Assembly: GCA_027487945.1 (NCBI GenBank)
Contig: JAIYCQ010000018.1
Coordinates: 62,001 to 126,000 of the forward strand
Direction of reading: 5' to 3'
From: Caulobacteraceae bacterium
Lineage (GTDB): Bacteria > Pseudomonadota > Alphaproteobacteria > Caulobacterales > Caulobacteraceae
DNA length: 64,000 nt
Below are positions 54,937 through 64,000 of this stretch, piece after piece. The notes below the pieces were generated by a model. It did not search any database. It saw nothing but the letters and a program-made list of their open reading frames with translations, and was not told the DNA's origin. The translations under genes were made by a program, and so were the position numbers. How positions within the stretch are numbered: the first letter of the stretch is position 1; each line of letters begins with the position of its first letter.

Positions 54937-55470
54937 CTACATCGGGCGGTCGCCGCCCCTGCCGCCCGGGCCGTGCATCTTGCGGGGTCCGTGCATCATC
55001 GGCAGGGCGTCGAAGGCCTTCTTCTGCGCCGCGGTGAGCTGGGCGTAGAAGGTCCGGGTGGCCGCCGCGCGGGCCTCGAAAGCCGCCTGATGTCTGGCCA
55101 TCATCGCCGCCCGCTGATCGAGCCGTTCCGGCGTGGTCAGGGCCGGGAGCTCGCCCCTGTCGCCGTCGGGGCCGGGGTGTTCGGGATGCTCGGGGGGAGT
55201 GGTCGCGGCGAGGAAGGCCTGCAGGGCCGGTTCCTGGGCGGCGGTCAGCTGCAGCGCGTCCCGCAAATGTTGCGCGTGTTTGGCCGGGTCGGGATGGCGC
55301 ATGCGGCCCATGCCGGGGCCTCCGTCCATCCTGTCGCCGGGCCCCTCCCCGCCGCGCAGCATGACCACCCGCTTCTCCGCCCCCGCCTCGGGAGCGGCGG
55401 CGGCGATGGTGACCCCGCCCAGCGCCAGGGCGCCGGCGAGCAGTACAGCCTTCGAGAACACAGACGTCAT
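54937..55470 (-). CDS. Spy/CpxP-like periplasmic LTxxQ protein
   Basis: The 177-residue protein has a signal peptide (residues 1-26), a Gly/Met/His-rich stretch (GPGDRMDGGPGMGRMRHPDP) and two LTxxQ motifs, LQLTAAQ near residue 75 and AQLTAAQ near 145, in a helical region, the hallmark of the Spy/CpxP fold (periplasmic chaperone or metal/stress sensor). Met- and His-rich ends (PMMHGPRKMHGPGG) suggest metal binding. Placed between ccmB and ccmC, on the same strand, interrupting the usual gene order. Confidence 0.85.
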   Translation of the reverse strand: MTSVFSKAVLLAGALALGGVTIAAAAPEAGAEKRVVMLRGGEGPGDRMDGGPGMGRMRHPDPAKHAQHLRDALQLTAAQEPALQAFLAATTPPEHPEHPGPDGDRGELPALTTPERLDQRAAMMARHQAAFEARAAATRTFYAQLTAAQKKAFDALPMMHGPRKMHGPGGRGGDRPM

Positions 55471-55590
55471 GGGTTTCTCCCTTGTGGTGGTGATGGCCCA
55501 CCCTGCGACGCGTCTGTGTCTGGCGTTTTGCCGGCCCGCGCCGCTTTGTTGCAGTCCTGACGCGCGGACCCCGCACGGGGGTACGGCCGG

Positions 55591-56256
55591 TCAGTCGACG
55601 GCGTTGCGGCAGGCGGCCGCCATGGCCAGCGGGCTGAGCGCCACGGCCGCCGCCGTCCAGCCCGCCAGCAGCGCCAGGCCGGAGGTCCAGGGCAGTCCGG
55701 CCGCCAGCTGGGTCAGGGCTCCGCCGCCGAAGATCACCGGCGGGGCAAACAGCGGAAGTACGATGATGGCGATGAGCAGCCCTCCCCGCCGGCTGCCGAG
55801 CGCCAGGGCCGCGCCCAGCCCCCCGACGAAGGCGAAGGCCAGGCCGCCGATCACTGCGCAGAGGAAGACCAGCGGCGCCAGGGCGACCGGCGCGCCCAGC
55901 GCCACGGCGGCGAGCGGCGCGGCGAAGGCCAGAGGCAGGCCCGCGGCCAGCCACTGGGCCAGGCACTTGATCGCGCAGACCGCCTCCAGCGGCGCGGCGC
56001 CCAGAGCCAGCAGGTCGAGGGTCCCGTCCTCGAAATCCCGTTCGAACAGCCGCTCGAGCGACAGCAGCGAGGCGAGGGCCAGGGCCAGCCAGGCGAAGCC
56101 GGGGGCGACGGCCGCCAGCCGCTCGGGCTCGGGCCCGACCGCGAACGGCAACAGGGTGGCCATGCCGGCGTAGAAGGCCAGGGCCGGCAGCGGTCCCCCG
56201 CCCCGGCTCCAGGCCAGGGCCAGCTCGCGGCCCAGCAATGTGAGCAGCGGCCTCAC
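55591..56256 (-). CDS. ccmB: Haem exporter permease CcmB
   Basis: The 221-residue protein has six membrane helices and the CcmB pattern ([41 protein letters not shown] ... [23 protein letters not shown]). GTG 56256 is the start, overlapping the ccmA stop (GTGA). It forms the transporter with CcmA and works with CcmC/D in haem transfer. Confidence 0.94.
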   Translation of the reverse strand: MRPLLTLLGRELALAWSRGGGPLPALAFYAGMATLLPFAVGPEPERLAAVAPGFAWLALALASLLSLERLFERDFEDGTLDLLALGAAPLEAVCAIKCLAQWLAAGLPLAFAAPLAAVALGAPVALAPLVFLCAVIGGLAFAFVGGLGAALALGSRRGGLLIAIIVLPLFAPPVIFGGGALTQLAAGLPWTSGLALLAGWTAAAVALSPLAMAAACRNAVD

Positions 56257-56852
56257 GCCCCCACCTCCACGCCGCGTGAGGGCAGCGGCAGCGGGTCGTG
56301 GACCGCGGCCAGGATCATGCCGCCGCCGGCCGTATGGGCGGCCATCAGCTCGCCCAGCCGGCCCCGCCAGACCGAGTCGAGCGGGGCGAGCGGCTCGTCC
56401 AGCAGCCACAGCGGCCGGGGCGCGGCCAGCAGGCGGGCCAGGGCCAGGCGGCGCCGCTGTCCGGCCGACAGCTTGCGCACTTCCAGGGTCAGCAGACGGT
56501 CCAGCTCGAGCGTGGCGGCGGCGGCGCGGGCGGCGTCCTCTGTCCCCCCGCTCCACAGTGCGGCGAATCGCAGCTCCTCCCAGGCGGTGCGGCCGCCCTT
56601 GAGCCCGTCGAGATGGCCGAGCAGATGCAGGGCGCCGGGCGCGGCGTCCGGATCTATCCCCTCGAAGGTCACGCGGCCGGCGACCGGTCGCAGCAACCCG
56701 GCCACGGCCCGCAGCAGGCTGGTCTTGCCCGCGCCATTCCGGCCGGTCAGGGCGACGACCTCACCCGGCGCGACAGAAAAGGCGAGGTGCTCGAACAGCA
56801 GCCGCTCGCCCCGGCGCAGCGCGAGATCTTCGATGACAAGCCGCGAAATCAT
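56253..56852 (-). CDS. ccmA: Haem exporter ATPase CcmA
   Basis: The 199-residue ABC ATPase has Walker [46 protein letters not shown] (the CcmA-type Q loop region), signature [16 protein letters not shown] and Walker [16 protein letters not shown] hydrolysis releases haem-CcmE. It is first in the operon, divergent from acnA across a 202-base gap. Confidence 0.95.
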   Translation of the reverse strand: MISRLVIEDLALRRGERLLFEHLAFSVAPGEVVALTGRNGAGKTSLLRAVAGLLRPVAGRVTFEGIDPDAAPGALHLLGHLDGLKGGRTAWEELRFAALWSGGTEDAARAAAATLELDRLLTLEVRKLSAGQRRRLALARLLAAPRPLWLLDEPLAPLDSVWRGRLGELMAAHTAGGGMILAAVHDPLPLPSRGVEVGA

Positions 56853-57054
56853 GCTTCAACCTGCGAGCGGCTCGCAAAGTCCATGACGCCGACATGGACG
56901 TTTGGCGCGACGCGGAGTATGCAGCGCGGCAACGGCCCCGCGCGAACGCGCGCGGAGTAACGCCGCGCCGGGCGGGACGCTGTGTGTCCCTTCCGAGCGC
57001 GCGATCCCGGAAGTGGTTTTCGGGCGGCCGTGAACAGGAAAGGACTCTCCCCAG

Positions 57055-59751
<2,697 letters not shown>

Positions 59752-59758
59752 GGCTCAA

Positions 59759-59794
59759 GGGGACAGTGACGCCCTGCCGGGCGTCGCTGTCCCC
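59759..59794. repeat. GGGGACAG...CTGTCCCC palindrome after acnA
   Basis: A 36-base hairpin with arms GGGGACAG / CTGTCCCC and the inner GACGCC / GGCGTC, 7 bases after the acnA stop. No T-run follows, so it is more a 3' end mRNA structure or repeat than a classic terminator. Confidence 0.8.
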
Positions 59795-59849
59795 GCTTCA
59801 CGGGCTCGTGAAACGCGCCCGTGACCCTTCTTCGATTAAGTGCGGTGCA

Positions 59850-60545
59850 ATGCGTCGCCTGCTCCTCGCCCTCCTGCTGATCGCCCTGGTCCCGTCGGTC
59901 GCCCCGGCGCGGGCGCGGCCGCCCGTGGTCGTGGAGCTCTTCACGGCCCAGGGCTGCTCGTCCTGCGCCAGGGCCAATGAGCTGGTGTCGGAACTGTCGG
60001 AGCGGCCGGACGTCCTGGCCCTGACCTTCGCTGTCGATTACTGGGACTACATGGGCTGGCCGGACACCTTCGCCCAGCCGGCCTTCACCGAGCGCCAGCG
60101 CGCCTACGCCCGCAAGCTGGCCCTTCGCGAGGTCTACACCCCGCAGGTGGTCATCGATGGCCAGGTGCAGGCCTCCGGCGTGCGCCCCGAGAAGATCGAG
60201 CCCCTGGTCGACCAGGCCGCCCGCGAGCGGCGCAACCCGCCCGACATGATGTTCATGGGCGCCCGCCGCGTCGCGGTGGGGTCCGGCCCCGTGCCGCGCG
60301 GCGGCGCGGAGGTCTGGCTGGTTCGCTACGATCCCCGCCCGCAGGAGGTGACGCCCAAACGCGGCGACACCCGTGGGCAGACCCTGGTCCAGCGCAATAT
60401 GGTCCGCGAGATCGAGCGCCTCGGCGCCTGGCGCGGCAAGCCCACCGCCTACCGCGTCCCCGCCGCCGGGTCCGAGGGCCTTGAGACCGTGGTGCTGGTC
60501 CAGGCCAGCAAGGGCGGCAAGATCATCGCGGTGCTGGCGAAGTAG
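59850..60545 (+). CDS. DUF1223 secreted thioredoxin-like protein
   Basis: The 231-residue protein has a signal peptide (MRRLLLALLLIALVPSVAPARA) followed by VVVELFTAQGCSSCARANELVSELS, the DUF1223 opening with CSSC in the thioredoxin-like position, then DYWDYMGWPDTFAQPAFTERQRAYA, the family's WDY block, and YTPQVVIDGQ. Function is unknown; a periplasmic redox role is plausible. ATG 59850 is the only start that gives a signal peptide. Confidence 0.9.
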   Translation: MRRLLLALLLIALVPSVAPARARPPVVVELFTAQGCSSCARANELVSELSERPDVLALTFAVDYWDYMGWPDTFAQPAFTERQRAYARKLALREVYTPQVVIDGQVQASGVRPEKIEPLVDQAARERRNPPDMMFMGARRVAVGSGPVPRGGAEVWLVRYDPRPQEVTPKRGDTRGQTLVQRNMVREIERLGAWRGKPTAYRVPAAGSEGLETVVLVQASKGGKIIAVLAK

Positions 60546-60548
60546 GCT

Positions 60549-60658
60549 GTGCGGCCTTCGACACGCCGCTGCGCGGCTGCTCAGGATGACGTCTCTGGAC
60601 GGCTACTCACCCACGTCATGCTGTGCAGCGTCCGCAGGACGCGTGTCGAAGCACGCAC
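60549..60658. repeat. Long palindromic intergenic repeat, copy C
   Basis: Outer arms GTGCGGCCTTCGACACGC and GCGTGTCGAAGCACGCAC pair with two mismatches; the inner sequences CTGCTCAGGATGACGT and ACGTCATGCTGTGCAG pair with mismatches. Same family as copies A and B. It fills the gap between the convergent DUF1223 and SDR genes, whose stops are 3 and 4 bases from its ends. Confidence 0.88.
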
Positions 60659-60662
60659 GGCC

Positions 60663-61397
60663 TCACACCCGCAGCATCAGCCCGCCGTCGACCCCCAGCG
60701 CCTGGCCGGTCACGAACCCGCCCTCGTCGGAGGCCAGGAACAGCGCCGCCCGGGCGATGTCGATCGGCTGGCCAAGGCGCTTGAGCGCCGCCTTCTTCGC
60801 CCACAGGGCGGCGATGTCCTCGCGCTGGAAGCTGCCGGCGGTCATGCCGGTGGCGATGGCGCCGGGCAGGATCGCGTTGCTGGTCACGCCGTGGCGGCCG
60901 AGCTCCAGGGCGAAGGTCCGCATCATCCCGACCACACCGGCCTTGGAGGCCGAATAGGCGACGAGGCCGTTGTCGGTATGCCGCGCCATGATCGAGGCCG
61001 TGAAGATCAGCCGTCCGACGCCCGACTTGACCAGATGCGGCGTGGCGTCCCGCGCGATGCGGAAGGCGGCGCGCAGGTTGATCCCGTACTGGCGGTCGAA
61101 CTCCTCGTCGCTGGTCTCGCCGACCGGCGTCGAGCCGGAGACGCCGGCGTTGTTGTAGACGATGTCCAGCTTGCCGAAGGCGGCGATGGCGGCGTCGATG
61201 ATCTGCCTCGGCGCGCCGTCGCCGGAAATGTCGACGCCCAGGCCCTGGATCCCGGCATGGTCGAAGGTGAGGTCCGTACCGGGGCGGTCCACCGCCAGCA
61301 CCTGCGCCCCTTCGGCGGCGAAGAGCCCGGCGGCGGCCCGGCCTATGCCGCTCGCCGCGCCCGTGACGATCGCCACCCGTCCCGCCAGTCTGCCCAT
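60663..61397 (-). CDS. Short-chain dehydrogenase/reductase
   Basis: The 244-residue classical SDR has VAIVTGAASGIGRAAAGLFAAEG at the N-terminus, NNAGVSG, the catalytic Ser/Tyr/Lys in FTASIMARH and YSASKAGV, and the FabG-like end LASDEGGFVTGQALGVDGG. ATG 61397 is chosen (AGGGAAAC upstream); a longer frame extends 22 codons but without a usable site. An operator-like palindrome is 23-36 bases upstream of the start. Substrate unknown. Confidence 0.9.
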   Translation of the reverse strand: MGRLAGRVAIVTGAASGIGRAAAGLFAAEGAQVLAVDRPGTDLTFDHAGIQGLGVDISGDGAPRQIIDAAIAAFGKLDIVYNNAGVSGSTPVGETSDEEFDRQYGINLRAAFRIARDATPHLVKSGVGRLIFTASIMARHTDNGLVAYSASKAGVVGMMRTFALELGRHGVTSNAILPGAIATGMTAGSFQREDIAALWAKKAALKRLGQPIDIARAALFLASDEGGFVTGQALGVDGGLMLRV

Positions 61398-61419
61398 GTC
61401 CGTTTCCCTGTCTGATCTG

Positions 61420-61433
61420 TTGTGTGGACACAA
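61420..61433 (-). promoter_or_regulatory. Palindromic operator candidate before the SDR gene
   Basis: TTGTGT-GG-ACACAA is a 14-base inverted repeat with perfect 6-base arms, 23-36 bases upstream of the SDR start codon, in the region where a repressor would block the promoter or the start of transcription. Its GT...AC half-site spacing resembles GntR-type sites, but the regulator is not identified. Confidence 0.5.
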
Positions 61434-61438
61434 TGAAA

Positions 61439-61469
61439 CCCGCGCTGCCTTTGGGGAAGGCAACGCGGG
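61439..61469. repeat. Hairpin in the SDR upstream region
   Basis: CCCGCG-C-TGCCTT, loop of about five bases, AAGGCA-A-CGCGGG: a 12-bp paired stem with one mismatch, immediately upstream of the TTGTGT palindrome. It could be a terminator-like barrier or part of the 5' control region. Confidence 0.6.
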
Positions 61470-61735
61470 CTCATGGAGGGGATACAGGGGAAGGTCGTCG
61501 GCCGGCCGAAGTCCCGCGATCCGGGACGGGGCTGGGGGGGCTGTTCAGGATCCAGAACCTCAGGACTTCCGACCGGCCGACACTGATAATCTGACGGGTC
61601 GATCCGGCGGTCGCGCGTCCGAAATAAGGTCTTTGTGCGTCCCTGTGTGACCGACGGCGCACAATCGGGGCGACCGTGACGAAAACGCGACAACGCTCGC
61701 CAAGCGCCGCGATTCAGCGCTAGCCTCCATCAGGC

Positions 61736-62071
61736 ATGGCGTTCGATCCGACATATCCCTCGCCCCGGGCCGCGACGGTCTTCTTCGAGCGGCGCGAGCT
61801 GGAGCGGCTTCTGCGTCTGTACGGCCAGCGCGTGGCCGCCGGCGACTGGCGCGACTACGGCATCGGCGGGGGCGCGGAGGCAGCGGTGTTCTCGATCTTC
61901 CGCCGCACCGGCGAAGCGCCGCTCTACCGCATCGAGAAACGCCCGGCGCTGGCCCGGCGACAGGGCGCCTGGTCTGTGCTGACCCAGAGCGGCCATGTGC
62001 TCAAGCGCGGCCATGAGCTGGATCAGGTTCTGAAGGTGTTCGAGAAGGGCCGCTTCACGGTCGTCGAGTAG
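61736..62071 (+). CDS. DUF2794 family protein
   Basis: The 111-residue protein matches the alphaproteobacterial DUF2794 family: VFFERRELERLLRLYGQRVAAGDWRDYGI, AVFSIFRRTGEAPLYRIEKRPALARRQGAWSVL, and HVLKRGHELDQVLKVFE. Function unknown; it is soluble and has no signal. It stands 9 bases from the convergent hutI stop. Confidence 0.9.
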   Translation: MAFDPTYPSPRAATVFFERRELERLLRLYGQRVAAGDWRDYGIGGGAEAAVFSIFRRTGEAPLYRIEKRPALARRQGAWSVLTQSGHVLKRGHELDQVLKVFEKGRFTVVE

Positions 62072-62080
62072 GGCGCGGCT

Positions 62081-63289
62081 TCAGGCCACCACCGGCCGGC
62101 CCGCCCGCCAGCTTCGGCTCAGCAGCCGACCGCCCAGCCAGTAGCTGAGCTCCGCCGGGCGTTCGATGTCCCAGCAGGCCATGTCGGCCAGCTTGCCGAC
62201 CTCCAGGGTCCCGGTCTGGCCGGCAAGGCCCAGCGCCCGGGCGGCGTTGCGGGTGACGCCGGCCAGGGCCTCCTCGGGCGTCAGGCGGAACTGGGCGCAG
62301 GCCAGCATCATCGCCGCGCGCAGCGACAGCAGCGGCGAGGTGCCCGGGTTGCAGTCGCTGGCCACCGCCATCGGCACGCCCGCCGCCCGCAGCGCGGCGA
62401 CCGGCGGCTTCTGCGTCTCGGCCAGCGCCACGAACGCGCCGGGCAGCAGGACGGCTACTGTGCCGGCCTTCGCCATGGCCTCGACTCCAGCCTGCGAGGT
62501 GAACTCCAGATGGTCAGCCGACAGCGCGCCGTGGCGCGCCGCCAGCGCGGCGCCAGCGCCGTCGCCGAGCTGGTCGGCGTGCAGCCGGACGGGCAGGCCG
62601 AGCGACGTCGCCTTGTCGAACAGCCGCGAGACCTCGGCCGGGGTGAAGGCGATGCCTTCGAGATAGGCGTCGACAATGTCGACCAGCCCCCGCGCATGCG
62701 CCGCCGGCAGGGCCTCGTCGACGATCATGTCGATCCAGGCCTCGCGGCCCACGTCTTTCGGCGCGGCGTGGAGGCCGAGAAAGCTGGTCACCACCCGGGC
62801 GTCGCCGTCCAGGTAGCGGGCGACGCGCAGCATCTTCAGCTCTGTCTCCAGGTCGAGGCCGTAGCCGGACTTGATCTCGATCGTGGTCACGCCCTCGGCG
62901 ACGAAGGCCTCCAGCCGCCGTCGCGCGCGGCGGATCAGTTCGGGCTCATCGGCCTCGCGGGTCGCCGCGACGGAGGACCGGATACCGCCCCCGGCGAGGG
63001 CGATCTCCTCGTAGGTCGCGCCGCCGAGCCGCGCCTCGAACTCGCCGATGCGGTCGCCGCCGAAGACCAGATGGGTGTGGCAGTCGATCAGCCCGGGCGT
63101 CACCCACCGGCCGTCGAGCCGGGTAACCGCGAAGGGGTTGAACGCCGGGGCCTCGGCGCGCGGGCCGATCCAGACGATGCGACCCTTGTCCACCGCGATC
63201 AGCGCGTCCTCGACCGCGCCATACGGCGTGTCGCCCGGGACCATGGTCGCCGCGCGGCAGTCGGTGATGATCAGGTCGATCCGCTGCAT
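62081..63289 (-). CDS. hutI: Imidazolonepropionase
   Basis: The 402-residue amidohydrolase of histidine breakdown opens imidazolonepropionate to formiminoglutamate. Metal motif is PGLIDCHTHLVFGGDR with the imidazolonepropionase wording ARLGGATYEEIALAGGGIRSSV, ESKSGYG-like EIKSGYGLDLETELKML and ASDCNPGTSPLLSL. ATG 63289 (MQRIDLIITDCRAATM) is chosen over one ten codons upstream because it matches the family N-terminus. It is divergent from hutF with a 65-base gap. Confidence 0.95.
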   Translation of the reverse strand: MQRIDLIITDCRAATMVPGDTPYGAVEDALIAVDKGRIVWIGPRAEAPAFNPFAVTRLDGRWVTPGLIDCHTHLVFGGDRIGEFEARLGGATYEEIALAGGGIRSSVAATREADEPELIRRARRRLEAFVAEGVTTIEIKSGYGLDLETELKMLRVARYLDGDARVVTSFLGLHAAPKDVGREAWIDMIVDEALPAAHARGLVDIVDAYLEGIAFTPAEVSRLFDKATSLGLPVRLHADQLGDGAGAALAARHGALSADHLEFTSQAGVEAMAKAGTVAVLLPGAFVALAETQKPPVAALRAAGVPMAVASDCNPGTSPLLSLRAAMMLACAQFRLTPEEALAGVTRNAARALGLAGQTGTLEVGKLADMACWDIERPAELSYWLGGRLLSRSWRAGRPVVA

Positions 63290-63336
63290 GTCGCTGTCTT
63301 GCCACCCGGAGGGGTTCATGGATAGGGTGGCCCCGA

Positions 63337-63353
63337 TTAGACAGGTTTAGACA
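63337..63353. promoter_or_regulatory. TTAGACA direct repeats in the hutI-hutF gap
   Basis: TTAGACA occurs at 63337-63343 and 63347-63353, ten bases (about one helical turn) apart, ending one base before the hutF start codon. In this short divergent gap they are the best candidate site for a shared hut regulator; no full palindrome is visible. Confidence 0.45.
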
Positions 63354-63354
63354 A

Positions 63355-64000
63355 GTGGCCAACACCCTTCATCTCGACCAGGCGCGACTGCCCGGAGGCT
63401 GGGCCCGCGACGTGCGGCTGACGGTTCAGGGCGGCGTCGTCATGGGGGTCGAGACCGGCGTGCCCGCCAACGGCGCGCAACGCCTGAAGGGCGCGACCGT
63501 CCCGGCGATCACCAACCTGCACAGCCACGCCTTCCAGCGCGCCATGGCGGGCCTGGCCGAGCGGGCCAGGGCGGGGGGGGAGGATTTCTGGGCCTGGCGG
63601 GAGGCGATGTACCGCTTCCTGGACCGCATCACGCCGCCGCAGATGGAGGCCATCGCCGCCATGCTCTACGCCGAGCTGGCCGAGGGCGGATACGGCGGCA
63701 TCGTCGAGTTCCACTACCTGCACAACGACCCGGAGGGCCGCGCCTTTGCCGACCCGGCCGAGACCGCCCAGGCGCACCGGCGGGCGGCCGAGGCGGCCGG
63801 CTTCGGCTTCACCCTGGCGCCCGTGCTCTACAGCCATTCCGGCTTCGGCGGCCTGCCGCCCAAACATGGCCAGCGGCGGTTCATCAAGACGACCGACCAG
63901 TTCCTGCGCCTCCTGGAGGAGTCCCGCGCCGAGGCCTTCGCCTTTCACAGCCTGCGGGCCGTGACCCCCGCGCAGATCGCCGAGGTGCTGGCCGGCGTCG
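63355..64000 (+). CDS. hutF: Formimidoylglutamate deiminase (3' end outside window)
   Basis: The frame is open from GTG 63355 to the window end, so only the first 215 residues are seen. They match HutF: LHLDQARLPGGWARDVRLTV, the metal motif NLHSHAFQRAMAGLAERA, FWAWREAMYRFLDRI, GYGGIVEFHYLHNDPEG and LAPVLYSHSGFGG. The enzyme converts N-formimino-glutamate to N-formyl-glutamate and ammonia, the mark of the five-step histidine pathway, so a hutG deformylase should lie beyond the window. Confidence 0.95.
   Translation, partial: MANTLHLDQARLPGGWARDVRLTVQGGVVMGVETGVPANGAQRLKGATVPAITNLHSHAFQRAMAGLAERARAGGEDFWAWREAMYRFLDRITPPQMEAIAAMLYAELAEGGYGGIVEFHYLHNDPEGRAFADPAETAQAHRRAAEAAGFGFTLAPVLYSHSGFGGLPPKHGQRRFIKTTDQFLRLLEESRAEAFAFHSLRAVTPAQIAEVLAGV

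Larger units (their letters stand above)
61398..61735. other. Intergenic region between the SDR gene and the DUF2794 gene
   Basis: 338 bases between divergent genes, with no supported ORF. It includes the TTGTGT palindrome and a strong hairpin near the SDR start, a G-run with GGGGGGG around 61534, and, toward the DUF2794 side, AATAAGGTCTTTG and TGTGACC segments that may be promoter parts. Confidence 0.5.

Overview
The window is 64 kb of high-GC DNA, densely packed with genes on both strands. Gene content points to an alphaproteobacterium of the Caulobacterales (Caulobacter, Phenylobacterium or Brevundimonas type). The evidence is a cpaB-C-E-F plus tadB-C pilus block, alphaproteobacterial families such as DUF2794, the pyrE-pdxJ-acpS-lepB-rnc order, split ccm genes next to acnA, and many TonB receptors and secreted peptidases. 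The lineage call is inference from gene content. I see no rRNA or tRNA gene, CRISPR array, transposase or phage gene.

Layout. 1-12 kb: the end of a membrane-anchored Ser/Thr kinase, a collapsed M3 peptidase pseudogene beside an intact M3 lipoprotein peptidase, murI, an SRPBCC protein, oxyR, an epimerase/TetR divergent pair, and a probable metal-response module (His-rich PadR regulator, DUF2218 protein, TonB receptor) with three GATATATC sites before the regulator. 12-27 kb: two tandem prolyl oligopeptidases, dapF, thpR, an aldo/keto reductase, the tesA/ybbA-ybbP locus, a Bax-inhibitor-1 protein, and a sulfatase coupled to a GST-like gene behind a palindrome-containing promoter. 27-34 kb: the Tad/Cpa pilus assembly genes, without pilin, prepilin peptidase, cpaD or TadE/F.

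34-45 kb: guanine deaminase, a BtuB-type receptor behind a cobalamin riboswitch, an acetyltransferase, malate dehydrogenase, and C4/C5 acyl-CoA enzymes (mesaconyl-CoA hydratase type, malyl-CoA lyase type), then mtaB and a GFA-family gene. 45-57 kb: an essential-gene operon (pyrE, pdxJ, acpS, two tandem lepB genes, rnc), ftsY with yciB, a MarR regulator with a lysine-rich tail, and cytochrome c maturation genes (ccmA, B, C, D, G) interrupted by a Spy/CpxP-like gene. 57-64 kb: aconitase, a DUF1223 protein, an SDR, DUF2794 and the divergent hutI/hutF pair for histidine breakdown.

Many genes within a strand overlap by 1-4 bases (TGATG, ATGA, GTGA, TTGA), which suggests translational coupling. Several palindromic repeat families lie only between genes. 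I found no clearly new multi-gene system. The points most worth checking are the PadR/DUF2218/TonB module and its operators, the M3 pseudogene, the lepB duplication, the sulfatase promoter palindrome and the intergenic repeat families.
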